Shown: positions 46,802 through 55,265 of the stretch, one piece after another
Numbering within the stretch: position 1 is the stretch's first letter
Layout: each line of letters starts with the position of its first letter
Origin: RGIG4079 sp045576735
Lineage (GTDB): Bacteria > Bacteroidota > Bacteroidia > Bacteroidales > Muribaculaceae
Reading direction: 5' to 3'
Assembly (NCBI GenBank): GCA_045576735.1
Contig: JAZNGZ010000025.1
Span: forward strand, 1 to 64,000
Length of the DNA stretch: 64,000 nt
Position numbers and translations under genes: made by a program
Notes under the pieces: generated by a model
Seen by the model: the letters and a program-made list of their open reading frames with translations, nothing else
What the model was told of the DNA's origin: nothing
Database searches by the model: none

Positions 46802-46840
46802 AATAAGCACGATTCCTTGGAGTCGTGCTTATTTTTTATT
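46802..46840 (+). terminator. terminator of the SusCDEF-like locus
   Basis: AATAAGCACGATT (46802-46814) pairs with AGTCGTGCTTATT (46821-46833), with one G-T pair, followed by a T-run. Confidence 0.9.
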
Positions 46841-46904
46841 ATTTCATGAAGAGTTTAAAATGAAATCTTTCCTCTTTCCTTTTTTCTCTTTGCCCTCTAT
46901 TGCC

Positions 46905-46912
46905 TATCTTTG
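46905..46912 (+). promoter_or_regulatory. -7 promoter box giving a near-leaderless transcript
   Basis: TATCTTTG at 46905-46912 ends only nine bases before the ATG at 46922. With initiation about seven bases after the box, the mRNA would have almost no leader. No good -33 TTTG is present. Confidence 0.45.
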
Positions 46913-46921
46913 CAGTTGATT

Positions 46922-47764
46922 ATGGGAAAGACTCTATATATTAGCGATATGGACGGCACTTTGCTTGGTGCCGATAGCAAGTTGAGCGACACATCGGCTC
47001 GCATCATTACCGATTTAACTCGTCGAGGAGCAAAAATCACTGTAGCCACGGCTCGCACTCCGGCCACAGTGGAAATAATACTTGTCGACGTGGAAACATC
47101 GTTGCCGGCGATTGTGATGACCGGTGCTGCTATGTGGTGTCGTGACACGCGGTCATATTGCAACACAAAATATCTCACCGACGATACATATCGTCAGCTT
47201 ATGGCCAAGTGTGCTGAATATGGTATAAATCCTTTCCGCTACACTTTACATGAAGGAGAATCGATGCAGGTGTACCACAATGGTGTGATGAGCGAGGGTG
47301 AGCAAACATTTGTCGACGGACGCTTGAACCTTGGGCTGAAGAATTTCAATCTCGACACCCCACATGGTTTGTTGCCCTCATTGCCCGGGGTGGTATTTTT
47401 CTTTGCGATGGGCGAATGTGATAAGATTTTTGCCCTTGCCGACGACCTTCGAGCCACAGTTGATTGCTCGGTGTCGTGTTATATAGATATTTTCGGTAAA
47501 GAAACCGGATTGCTCGAACTATTTGCTCCCGGAGTATCGAAAGCTGCCGCCGTAAAGCAATTGGCTGCCGAAGTCGGCGCAGATAGAGTAGTGGTGTTTG
47601 GCGACAATCTCAACGACATCCCCATGATGCAAGTAGCCGATGTGGCTGTAGCCGTCGAAAATGCCCTTCCCGAAGTAAAAGCTATCGCCCACAAAGTCAT
47701 CGGACCCAACACCTCCGACTCAGTAGCCCGTTTCATTGAGCGAGACTTTGTGACGATGAATTAA
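46922..47764 (+). CDS. Cof-type HAD family phosphatase
   Basis: 280 residues from ATG 46922 (MGKTLYISDMDGTLLG). The nucleophile motif DMDGTLLG, a type IIB cap region and the C-terminal VVFGDNLNDIPMMQVADVAVAVENA (metal-binding DN/ND) define the Cof subfamily. Such enzymes dephosphorylate sugar phosphates, nucleotides or vitamin phosphates; the substrate cannot be told. It is transcribed toward thiN. Confidence 0.88.
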   Translation: MGKTLYISDMDGTLLGADSKLSDTSARIITDLTRRGAKITVATARTPATVEIILVDVETSLPAIVMTGAAMWCRDTRSYCNTKYLTDDTYRQLMAKCAEYGINPFRYTLHEGESMQVYHNGVMSEGEQTFVDGRLNLGLKNFNLDTPHGLLPSLPGVVFFFAMGECDKIFALADDLRATVDCSVSCYIDIFGKETGLLELFAPGVSKAAAVKQLAAEVGADRVVVFGDNLNDIPMMQVADVAVAVENALPEVKAIAHKVIGPNTSDSVARFIERDFVTMN

Positions 47765-47857
47765 ATATAGGTGTCAGAAAGGAACGTATCAATAGAAAAA
47801 GACAACTCTAATGGGTAGGTAATACTCAATCTTTCTGATTTAGTAAGTTGGTATAAA

Positions 47858-47933
47858 ACCGACGATAAAGCAATCTCGACCGACGATAAATTGATAAAAC
47901 CGACGATAAACGATGCCTTTGACCGACGATAAA
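47858..47933. repeat. four direct copies of a 12-base repeat (accgacgataaa)
   Basis: Exact copies begin at 47858, 47879, 47899 and 47922, about one and a half to two helical turns apart (20-23 bases). They fill the gap between the convergent HAD phosphatase and thiN genes and end two bases before the thiN stop codon. The spacers differ. Function unknown. Confidence 0.85.
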
Positions 47934-47935
47934 CC

Positions 47936-48583
47936 TTAGTAATTGATAAATACTATATATTCTCCTTGGCAAGTGATAGAGAAATGGTCGGTGAGAGTTT
48001 TGTTGAGGGTGCCTTGCCACCACGATGTGAAGTCGCGAATGGGGTAGGCCAATCCTTCGCTTTGCATTCCCTCGGTGCCAAACCCGAATATTGATACGGC
48101 AGTGCCTTTGGGGCATTGAAACGATTGATTGCCGTTGCATGCCACCATCATGCCATAGTCGGTATAGATTCTCACATTAAGCCCTTTGCGAAGGTATTCG
48201 ATGAGCAGACTGATGTTGCCGAGTGTGTGATCTTCGCGTCGACCTGTGGCTGCGACGATTGCAATGTCGCGAACTCCTTTCACGGCGAGATATTCCACGG
48301 CTTTGGTTTGGTCGTTGGTCTCTTGGTCGGGATTGATGCGTATAATATCGTGATATTTCGATTTTACGTCATCGCTCAAAGAGTCGCCGTCGCCCACGAT
48401 GCGCCATGGGGTGAGCCCATGGGCAAGGTATTCATCGGCAGCACCGTCGCAACACACCACCATCGATGTGCCATGAAGCAACTTCAACGGCATTTCGTGC
48501 GAAGGGAAATCACTGCCTCCCACCACTACGGCTTGAGGTGCGAAATCATAACTTATCATTGTGTGAGCATCAATTCTTTCCAT
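47936..48583 (-). CDS. thiN: thiamine pyrophosphokinase
   Basis: 215 residues from the ATG at 48583; MISYDF eight codons in (48559) is a shorter option that avoids most of the overlap with the transporter gene. Motifs are CCDGAADEYL, VGDGDSLSDD (substrate aspartates), ETNDQTKAVEYL and TGRREDHTLGN. It converts thiamine to thiamine diphosphate. Its start overlaps the end of the PnuC-type gene, so they are translated together. Confidence 0.9.
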   Translation of the reverse strand: MERIDAHTMISYDFAPQAVVVGGSDFPSHEMPLKLLHGTSMVVCCDGAADEYLAHGLTPWRIVGDGDSLSDDVKSKYHDIIRINPDQETNDQTKAVEYLAVKGVRDIAIVAATGRREDHTLGNISLLIEYLRKGLNVRIYTDYGMMVACNGNQSFQCPKGTAVSIFGFGTEGMQSEGLAYPIRDFTSWWQGTLNKTLTDHFSITCQGEYIVFINY

Positions 48584-49134
48584 TTCTTGTAACCAAAATA
48601 TGCTATTATCGCATAGAGGGCATATAGTCCTGCGGTGAAAAATAATTCTTTATAAACATAAAGGCCGGCACTAATCACATCGACCACAATCCACACCCAC
48701 CATTGTTCGATATATTTGCGAGCCATCATCCACATTGCCACTATGCTCAATGAGGTAGTGACACTATCCCACCACGGCACATTGCTATCGGTGAAAGTGA
48801 TAAGAATATATGCAATGGCAAAAGTGAGGACAATAGAAATAATGCTTAGTGGGGAGATGCGCGAAGTGGGAGTGTGGGCGATTTTAAGCTCCGTGCTTGA
48901 TTTTTGTTTGTTTTTGCGACTAATTCCCCATCGCCAACAAATAATGCCGTAAACCGAAGCGATAACGTAGTAAATGTTAATCCCCATGTCGGCATACAAT
49001 CCGGCATCGTGATAAATGAAAATGTAGATTAACGGCATCACAATGCTCGCCACCCACAAGTAGATGCTTGCGTGATATTCGAGCCATAGGTAAATCAGCC
49101 CTACTATTGTGCCTATTATCTCTAAATATTCCAT
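48556..49134 (-). CDS. pnuC: PnuC-family vitamin transporter, probably for thiamine
   Basis: 192 residues from MEYLEIIG at 49134. Six to seven hydrophobic helices with the Trp-rich core NVPWWDSVTTSLS and QWWVWIVVDVISAGLYVYK of PnuC transporters, which pass a vitamin by facilitated diffusion and trap it by phosphorylation. Overlap with thiamine pyrophosphokinase suggests thiamine (PnuT-type) over nicotinamide riboside. No TPP riboswitch is apparent in the 96 bases upstream. Confidence 0.85.
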   Translation of the reverse strand: MEYLEIIGTIVGLIYLWLEYHASIYLWVASIVMPLIYIFIYHDAGLYADMGINIYYVIASVYGIICWRWGISRKNKQKSSTELKIAHTPTSRISPLSIISIVLTFAIAYILITFTDSNVPWWDSVTTSLSIVAMWMMARKYIEQWWVWIVVDVISAGLYVYKELFFTAGLYALYAIIAYFGYKKWKELMLTQ

Positions 49135-49155
49135 TGTGAAATAAAAAATCAGCAA

Positions 49156-49163
49156 CAAAGGTA
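49156..49163 (-). promoter_or_regulatory. -7 promoter box for pnuC-thiN
   Basis: TACCTTTG on the minus strand (complement 49156-49163) lies 21 bases upstream of the pnuC start at 49134. Confidence 0.5.
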
Positions 49164-49183
49164 GTAAATTACTTACTTTTATC

Positions 49184-49191
49184 TAAATTTG
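49184..49191 (+). promoter_or_regulatory. -7 promoter box for the histidine kinase
   Basis: TAAATTTG at 49184-49191 lies 39 bases before the kinase start and only 20 bases from the divergent pnuC box. Confidence 0.5.
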
Positions 49192-49230
49192 CAGTTATAA
49201 TATTAATCAGAAACTTACGTTTTATATTTA

Positions 49231-50415
49231 ATGGCCAATATTTACGACATACGCCGATATGGGAAAATCACCTTTCTTGTGATAGTGGTGGTTGTGGTGG
49301 CCATATTCCTATATTTCTTTAATAATCTGGTCAAAGACCTTTCGCAACAAGAACGTCAGCGAATGGAAATTTGGGCCGATGCCACTAAAGAAATGATTAC
49401 CCAGCAATCGGGCACCGATGTAGACTTCCTTTTCAGCATTATCAACCGAAACACTACTATTCCGGTGCTTCTTACTGATGATGAGGGCGCAATATTATCG
49501 CATAGTAATTTTACCTTGCCCGAGCCTATCGATTCGCTTAACCCAATGTATCTGTCCGAAGCGAATGAAGCATACCTTCAAGAGCGACTTGAGGATTTGA
49601 AAAATTCGTCGAATGTGATTCATATCGAAATCGACGAGGGTAGTACTCAGCATTTATATTATGAGGATTCAACTTTGTTGAAGCAATTGAACTATTATCC
49701 TTATGTGCAATTGCTTGTGATGATAGCCTTTGTGGTAGTGGTGTATTTTGCCGTGACATCGACAAAGACAGCCGAGCAAAACAAAGTGTGGGTGGGGTTG
49801 TCGAAAGAAACGGCACACCAGCTTGGCACACCTATTTCATCGCTTATGGCGTGGATGGAGTTGATGGAGAGCATGGGAGTTGATGCCGAAACAGTAAAGG
49901 AGATGAACAAAGATGTGCAACGCTTGAGCACAATTGCATCGCGCTTCTCAAAAATAGGGTCTAAACCTCAGATGGAAGCTGAAAATCTCAACGATGTGGT
50001 TACTCGCGCATCGTCATATATGGCATCACGCATATCATCGCGCATCACATTGACAATTAATACCTGTGCCGGAAAAATCCCCGTGATGGCGTCGACACCG
50101 CTATTTGAGTGGGTAATGGAAAACCTCATTAAAAATGCAGTTGACGCGATGGACGGTTCCGGTTCAATCACCGTGACAACAGGCGTGGAAAAGGGTAAAG
50201 GATATATTGAAGTGGCCGATACCGGCAAAGGTCTTTCGCGCAAAAACTTCAAGACAATCTTCAATCCCGGCTACACCACAAAAAAACGCGGTTGGGGGCT
50301 TGGCTTGACACTTGCAAAACGTATCATCGAGCAATACCACTCAGGCAAAATCTACGTCTTATCATCAGAACCCGGCAAAGGCACCACCTTCCGCATCGAT
50401 GTGCCTATTTCTTAA
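49231..50415 (+). CDS. membrane sensor histidine kinase (possible PorY)
   Basis: 394 residues. Two membrane helices (about 13-31 and 154-176) enclose a periplasmic sensor region of about 120 residues. The phospho-acceptor box is KETAHQLGTPISSLMAWMEL, and ATPase boxes are NLIKNAVDAM, DTGKGL and GWGLGLTLAKRI. No response regulator is encoded nearby. The size and topology fit PorY, the kinase that partners PorX and is also unlinked to porX in Porphyromonas; that link is inference from family knowledge. Confidence 0.87.
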   Translation: MANIYDIRRYGKITFLVIVVVVVAIFLYFFNNLVKDLSQQERQRMEIWADATKEMITQQSGTDVDFLFSIINRNTTIPVLLTDDEGAILSHSNFTLPEPIDSLNPMYLSEANEAYLQERLEDLKNSSNVIHIEIDEGSTQHLYYEDSTLLKQLNYYPYVQLLVMIAFVVVVYFAVTSTKTAEQNKVWVGLSKETAHQLGTPISSLMAWMELMESMGVDAETVKEMNKDVQRLSTIASRFSKIGSKPQMEAENLNDVVTRASSYMASRISSRITLTINTCAGKIPVMASTPLFEWVMENLIKNAVDAMDGSGSITVTTGVEKGKGYIEVADTGKGLSRKNFKTIFNPGYTTKKRGWGLGLTLAKRIIEQYHSGKIYVLSSEPGKGTTFRIDVPIS

Positions 50416-50581
50416 AGACTATTGCTTAAATTTACAAGATTAAACGTTTTAGTTTTATTTTAGTCAAATACAAGAAATCGACTTTGGGGTAGAATGGTTA
50501 ACCGCAAAAATAGTGGCAGTGTTTCGGGAAGATGTGATTAAGAATGAACTAGAAAAAAGTGAAAACTAAAAAAATAAAGAA

Positions 50582-51361
50582 ATGAAAAAAATTACATTGG
50601 CAATATTTGCGCTTCTATCAACAGTAGGTATGGCATGGGCAGCGTCTCCTGCATTTGTGGGACATCGTGGTAGCGCTTATGGAGTAGAAAACACTCGTGA
50701 GGCATTTGTAAATGGTGCTGAAAAAGGATATGAATATTTGGAGTGTGACTTGCGATTGACTGCCGATTCGGTGCTAGTGTTATGCCACGATGAAACAACC
50801 AATCGTCTTGGAGGAAATTTAACTGTGGCTGAAGCTACTTATGAGCAACTTTGTGCCGAAACCTACACTCAAACTCGCAATGGAGAAACCTATACCGGCC
50901 AAATAGCCACTGTTGATGAGTATCTCGATATATGTTGTGAATATGGTGTTGTGCCGGTAATCGAACTTAAGTGGTCGACAGGTATAAATGATAACGACCA
51001 ATCGTGTATACCTTTACTCATCGCCGTTCTTGAATTGAAGGGTGTTCGTAGCGATTGCATAATATTGACTTCGATGCGCAACTGCTTGAACTTTATTCAT
51101 GAGAAGTACCCCGACATTCCATTGCAGTTCCTTGCCAAAGAAGATGTAGAAGAAAATTTTAATTGGGCAGTAGAAAACGGAATTGATGTAGATGTGCGTC
51201 ATGATTGCATTAATGCCGATTTAGTTGAACGCTTTCACAATGCCGGTCGTTCTGTAAATGTGTGGACTATCAACGACTCTGCAAAGTGTAATGAATTAAT
51301 TGAAATGGGTGTAGATTTGATTACAACCGATTCAATCAATCCCGAAGAATTTGCTAAATAA
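50582..51361 (+). CDS. secreted glycerophosphodiester phosphodiesterase
   Basis: 259 residues with a signal peptide ending about AWAASPAF. The GDPD active site is visible: GHRGSAYGVENTREAF (His-Arg), ECDLRLTADSVLVLCHDET (Glu, Asp, catalytic His) and VVPVIELKWS. C-terminal VNVWTINDS and DLITTDSINP are typical. It hydrolyses glycerophosphodiesters to glycerol-3-phosphate plus an alcohol in the periplasm. It precedes the LTA-synthase-like gene in the same direction with a 122-base gap. Confidence 0.92.
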   Translation: MKKITLAIFALLSTVGMAWAASPAFVGHRGSAYGVENTREAFVNGAEKGYEYLECDLRLTADSVLVLCHDETTNRLGGNLTVAEATYEQLCAETYTQTRNGETYTGQIATVDEYLDICCEYGVVPVIELKWSTGINDNDQSCIPLLIAVLELKGVRSDCIILTSMRNCLNFIHEKYPDIPLQFLAKEDVEENFNWAVENGIDVDVRHDCINADLVERFHNAGRSVNVWTINDSAKCNELIEMGVDLITTDSINPEEFAK

Positions 51362-51483
51362 ACACAGGTATTTTTATAGAGAATTTTAAGTGCGCTACAC
51401 TATTGTGACCAATTTAGAATGATTGACACAAAAGGTGGCAGCGAGGTTGTTTTGTGATAAAAGATAGAACGATACAAAAATAG

Positions 51484-53433
51484 ATGAAACGAGCCGGATA
51501 TTCATTTGCTTATTTGTTGGCTATTCACGCCATTGCGCTAGTTGTGCTATTTTTGTTCCGATTGATGCTTTTTGTATCGCTCGATTATATGTTTGCGCCC
51601 CATATAACATTGGCGACAAAGGCGGTCGCGTTTGTCAAAGGTGTGTGGTTTGACAATGTGATTGCTTGTTACATAATGATTTTGCCTCTTGTTGTAATGT
51701 GGGTGGCTCTTTATTTCAAACGATTTCCTAGGTGGGCATATAAGTTTGTGGCTATATTCACAAGTGTGTTGTTTACTCTAGTATTTATCATTTCTGCCGC
51801 CAATGTGCCATATTTCCAATATTTCTTTACCAATATTAATTCGTCGATATTTAATTGGTTTGGTTATGCCGGCACTACCGGAGGAATGATATTGGGCGAA
51901 TCATCCTATGTGTTGCCTATTATTTGCGCTCTGTTGGCAATAGTATTTGTGTGGTGGGTAAATTTTCGTCTTTCACGATTTTTTGCTCATCGAGCCATGA
52001 AATTAGAGCCGTTGAAATGTGCCGTCGCCCCTCTTGTGATATACTCTCTTGTGGGTGTTTCGCTGGTGGCATTGTGCGCATTTGGAATTAGGGGACGCAC
52101 AGGTTATAACCCCATAAAAGTGAGTCAAGCATATTATTGCGAAGACCCTTTTCTTAACCAGCTTGGGATAAATCCTACATTTAATTTGCTCACCAGTTAT
52201 ATGGACGATATGCGTAAAGAGAATCGCCCTATCTCACTACTCGATGACCAAGAAGCGATAAAGAATATGCAACAATACCTCAATCGCAATGGAATTGACA
52301 ACATTTCCCCTTTAGCACGCAAAGTGACATATGCCGATAGCGCGATGAATAAAAAGAATGTGGTGATGGTGATGATGGAATCAATGTCGGCACGATTGAT
52401 GCAATCGCATGGCCAAGAAAAACCTCTAACCCCATTCCTTGATAGCCTATATCGACAATCGCGTAGTTACAAAAACTTCTATTCATCGGGAATTCACACT
52501 AATCATGGCATCACTGCAACATTATATTCTTTCCCCACAGTGCTAAATCGCAATGCTATGAAAGGCACAAAGATTCCTCGCTATGTGGGGTTGCCCGATG
52601 TATTGGCACAAAATGGGTATCTTAATATGTTTTTCATGACCCATGAATCGCAATACGACAATATGAATGCATTCTTCCGCACAAATGGCTTTCACGAGAT
52701 ATATGCTCAAGAAGATTATCCCGCAAATGAAGTTGTGAATAGTTTTGGTGTTCCCGATGCGTTTATATTTAATTACGCACTCAACAAAATCAACGAAAAA
52801 GCATCAACCTCCCAACCATTCTTTTCGGTAATTCTCACTATATCAAACCACCCTCCCTATATTATCCCCGATGGATTTAAGTCGCGCACATCAAAGCCCG
52901 AGGAGCAAATTGTGGAATATGCCGACCAATCTATCGCTTCGTTTATGCGCGAAGCTCGCAAGCAACCATGGTTTGACAACACCATATTCATATTCCTTGG
53001 CGATCATGGCAAAATCGTAGGTACTCCTGAATGCGAGATGCCTCAATCATATAATCATATCCCACTAATGATTTATGGCAAAGATATTGAGCCACAAGAG
53101 ATAACACACTTAGCGTCACAAGTAGATGTAGCACCAACATTACTATCGCTACTCGGATTAAGCCACACCCAAAACAATTTCGGCATTGATTTAAACACCG
53201 AGCGACGCGACTTTGTAGTCTTTACCACCGACAAGCAAATTGCCGCTCGCGACAGCTCTCATATCTATATCTACGAACCGGCCGACGATGTAGAATATTG
53301 CTATTCAATCAATAATGGCAAGTTTGAGAAATCGGTAATGAACCCTACCTTCAAGCAATTAAAGAATTTCTGCTTTTCGACAATACAATCAACCCAATGC
53401 TTTAATCTTCAAGGATTTACCGGCAAGGAATAA
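51484..53433 (+). CDS. LTA-synthase-family membrane phosphotransferase/sulfatase-fold protein
   Basis: 649 residues. Five membrane helices fill the first about 210 residues. The extracytoplasmic alkaline-phosphatase-fold domain (about 290-610) has VVMVMMESMSA (metal Glu), GIHTNHGITATLYSFP (likely Thr nucleophile), MTHESQYDN and FIFLGDHGKI (metal Asp-His). In Gram-positive bacteria this family polymerises glycerol phosphate; in Bacteroidales it may transfer phosphoglycerol or phosphoethanolamine to envelope glycans or lipids. It ends seven bases from the convergent kinase gene. Confidence 0.85.
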   Translation: MKRAGYSFAYLLAIHAIALVVLFLFRLMLFVSLDYMFAPHITLATKAVAFVKGVWFDNVIACYIMILPLVVMWVALYFKRFPRWAYKFVAIFTSVLFTLVFIISAANVPYFQYFFTNINSSIFNWFGYAGTTGGMILGESSYVLPIICALLAIVFVWWVNFRLSRFFAHRAMKLEPLKCAVAPLVIYSLVGVSLVALCAFGIRGRTGYNPIKVSQAYYCEDPFLNQLGINPTFNLLTSYMDDMRKENRPISLLDDQEAIKNMQQYLNRNGIDNISPLARKVTYADSAMNKKNVVMVMMESMSARLMQSHGQEKPLTPFLDSLYRQSRSYKNFYSSGIHTNHGITATLYSFPTVLNRNAMKGTKIPRYVGLPDVLAQNGYLNMFFMTHESQYDNMNAFFRTNGFHEIYAQEDYPANEVVNSFGVPDAFIFNYALNKINEKASTSQPFFSVILTISNHPPYIIPDGFKSRTSKPEEQIVEYADQSIASFMREARKQPWFDNTIFIFLGDHGKIVGTPECEMPQSYNHIPLMIYGKDIEPQEITHLASQVDVAPTLLSLLGLSHTQNNFGIDLNTERRDFVVFTTDKQIAARDSSHIYIYEPADDVEYCYSINNGKFEKSVMNPTFKQLKNFCFSTIQSTQCFNLQGFTGKE

Positions 53434-53439
53434 GAATTG

Positions 53440-54846
53440 TTATTTGTTCTTAATAGGAACATACTTGCGGTAAGGCAGATATTCATCATATAGCTTTTTA
53501 TAGAAATTATATTCATCTTCACTCATTTTATCACGCATGCTTCTAAAAGATGGCTTTGCCAACATTTTGTCATATATTTTATTGACATGTTCTGCTATAA
53601 TCTCGGGATATATAGATTTAAGGATAATCTGAATCGTATCGTCGGTAGTTAATGATAAACATTTTAGTAGAATGTTATTTGCATTCTTCTGATAGGAAGA
53701 CTGTATGCTAAGAACAAATTCAGAAAACGGTACATTGTTGATAGTGTCTAATGTTGAACGATAACATTTGTCTAATGATTGAGCCAATTCATTTACTGCC
53801 GCGTTTTTTTCTGCTTCCCATTGTTGCTTTTCTGCTTCAGATAATGCTTGGACATTACGTATTGAATCAAATTGTTGTTGGGCAAGTAGAGCCTCGTTTC
53901 GTGCGTCGGTAGCCTCTTGCTGAGCATTAGATGCTTCTTGTTGTGCATCTGAAGCCTCTTGTTTGGCTTGCAGAGCTTGTTGTTGAGCCTCATTGACTTC
54001 ATTGCGCGCTATCGAGAGGGAGTCGAGCAACTCTTGTCGATGAGGATTGTCGCTATTGCGATTATACATGAAAAAGAACATCACTGCAGCCATTACAGCC
54101 ATGATTGCAATTAGAATAAAATATCCCGGGTGACTACTTTTATTCCAGCTACGAATTAATTGGTCGACATTCTCCCATCTGTCATTGGGATTTTCGCATA
54201 AACATTTGCTTGAGTATGATTTATAATTTTTAGGGAAAATCAACTGCATAATCTTCCCTAGAGAGTAGATGTCGCTTCGAGCATCGAGATCCTCTTTTTG
54301 TGCCAATAACTCGGGGGATGCATATTCACGTGTGCCACCCATGTTTTTTGTGAGATAATGTGCATCGGTGTTGCTTAGTCCGAAGTCGAGCAATTTCACG
54401 TCATCATTGGCGCGTGTGATGAGAATATTCTCGGGTTTAAGATCGTTGTGTATTATGCCATTTTTGTGGATAAATGCAACAACGGTGAGTAATTGGCTAA
54501 ATACGCGTCGGCGTGAGTCGATAGATGGCTTCTCAGCTAAGAAATCGCTGAGATTTCGGCCGTCGATATATTCCATGACAATACCCGGCCCTACAGGCGA
54601 ATTAGCTTCATAGGTGTAGAAGTGCGGCAAATGATAATGCTCAAGCTTTATCGAGAGCTCATATTCGCGTTTAAGCATCGCGAGTTGCATTGCCAAATTG
54701 TCTTTCGTTGTCTTTATCACCAAATATTTGCCGGCTTTGCTCACACGATATAGCCTTGACATAGCTCCTTCGCGGAGGAGCACGATGTCTGAGTATGAGT
54801 CGTTTATGCTTAGATTTTCATTGACCGGACGAAATGTTTCGCTCAT
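53440..54846 (-). CDS. membrane-anchored Ser/Thr protein kinase with coiled coil
   Basis: 468 residues. A Hanks-type kinase domain covers about 19-235: degenerate Gly loop LREGAMSRLYR, Lys45 in VIKTTK, HNDLKPEN (HND in place of HRD, 133-135), DFG at 154-156 and SDIYSLG. One membrane helix lies at about 242-261. Outside, residues about 275-360 form a coiled coil built from heptads of the type QQEASDA, QQEASNA, QQEATDA, then a helical C-terminal domain that ends YRKYVPIKNK. It is divergent from the two-frame gene at 54918 with a 71-base shared upstream region, and convergent with the sulfatase-fold gene. Substrates are unknown. Confidence 0.88.
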   Translation of the reverse strand: MSETFRPVNENLSINDSYSDIVLLREGAMSRLYRVSKAGKYLVIKTTKDNLAMQLAMLKREYELSIKLEHYHLPHFYTYEANSPVGPGIVMEYIDGRNLSDFLAEKPSIDSRRRVFSQLLTVVAFIHKNGIIHNDLKPENILITRANDDVKLLDFGLSNTDAHYLTKNMGGTREYASPELLAQKEDLDARSDIYSLGKIMQLIFPKNYKSYSSKCLCENPNDRWENVDQLIRSWNKSSHPGYFILIAIMAVMAAVMFFFMYNRNSDNPHRQELLDSLSIARNEVNEAQQQALQAKQEASDAQQEASNAQQEATDARNEALLAQQQFDSIRNVQALSEAEKQQWEAEKNAAVNELAQSLDKCYRSTLDTINNVPFSEFVLSIQSSYQKNANNILLKCLSLTTDDTIQIILKSIYPEIIAEHVNKIYDKMLAKPSFRSMRDKMSEDEYNFYKKLYDEYLPYRKYVPIKNK

Positions 54847-54878
54847 AGTTTAATCCTTTTTTGTTGCGTTTTTATGGT

Positions 54879-54909
54879 TTTGTAATCCCAAAAATAGTAA
54901 TTATTTTTG
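54879..54909 (+). promoter_or_regulatory. full consensus promoter of the two-frame gene
   Basis: TTTG (54879-54882) and TATTTTTG (54902-54909) are 19 bases apart. The ATG at 54918 starts eight bases after the -7 box, so the message would be nearly leaderless. Confidence 0.65.
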
Positions 54910-54917
54910 TATCCGTT

Positions 54918-55265
54918 ATGAATTTTAAAACAAATTTGCCCGAAATTGCCACTTTGCGAAGCCGTGTTAAGGAAAAATCGGGCTTGGCTCTCGATACCCA
55001 TTTCCACTTCATTCAATTAGTGGCTGAATTGGAAAAAGAGCTTCGCGAACATATGTCGGAAACCACTCTTGAACGTGTGTGGGGATATTCCACTCGCGGC
55101 TACGATACTGTGTCGCGGCGCACCCTCGATGTCCTTTCTCGTTATGTGGGAGCTAAAAACTGGGACGACTATTGTCTTATGCTGCGCACACAAAAAAACA
55201 AGAATCCGACATTTTTATTACCCGTGTACTTATGTCTCAATCGCTCCAAGTGGGTACGCGGTTGA
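54918..55265 (+). CDS. two-frame gene, zero-frame part (helical DNA-binding-like N-terminal domain)
   Basis: 115 residues in zero frame from MNFKTNLPEI; upstream in-frame TTG codons are ignored because the ATG follows a consensus promoter. Residues 30-90 (LVAELEKEL, SETTLERVWGY, RRTLDVLSRYVGAKNWDDYC) resemble a helical domain common at the N-terminus of Bacteroidales proteins, possibly DNA-binding. After residue 94 the sequence loses protein-like character (NPTFLLPVYLCLN) and stops at 55265, while the -1 frame carries on as a long conserved-looking segment to 55516. The switch point is an A7 run that includes the phased heptamer A AAA AAC at 55193-55199. Either a -1 ribosomal frameshift, a mutation or a sequencing error joins the two into one 199-residue protein. 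Confidence 0.6.
   Translation: MNFKTNLPEIATLRSRVKEKSGLALDTHFHFIQLVAELEKELREHMSETTLERVWGYSTRGYDTVSRRTLDVLSRYVGAKNWDDYCLMLRTQKNKNPTFLLPVYLCLNRSKWVRG
55193..55199 (+). other. candidate -1 frameshift slippery heptamer A AAA AAC
   Basis: The zero-frame codons are caA AAA AAC, so the heptamer X XXY YYZ is in exactly the phase needed for simultaneous tRNA slippage. After a -1 slip the next codons are CAA GAA TCC GAC, entering the downstream open frame. A weak bulged stem between about 55218-55226 and 55250-55260 could act as stimulator. Confidence 0.5.

Noticed and set aside
46898..46921. Upstream TTG start for the HAD phosphatase
   Set aside because: The added residues overlap the -7 promoter box, and the family begins near MGKTLYISDMDG.
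47858..47933. CRISPR array
   Set aside because: Repeat units are only 12 bases with 8-11 base spacers and no cas genes are present.
48989..49230. TPP riboswitch upstream of the PnuC-type/thiN pair
   Set aside because: No conserved thi-box such as CTGAGA with pairing partners could be seen in the 96-base gap.
55172..55198. Independent start (ATG 55172) for the downstream frame of the two-frame gene
   Set aside because: It overlaps the conserved-looking zero-frame coding region and yields a poor N-terminus; the frameshift explanation fits better, though separate translation is not excluded.
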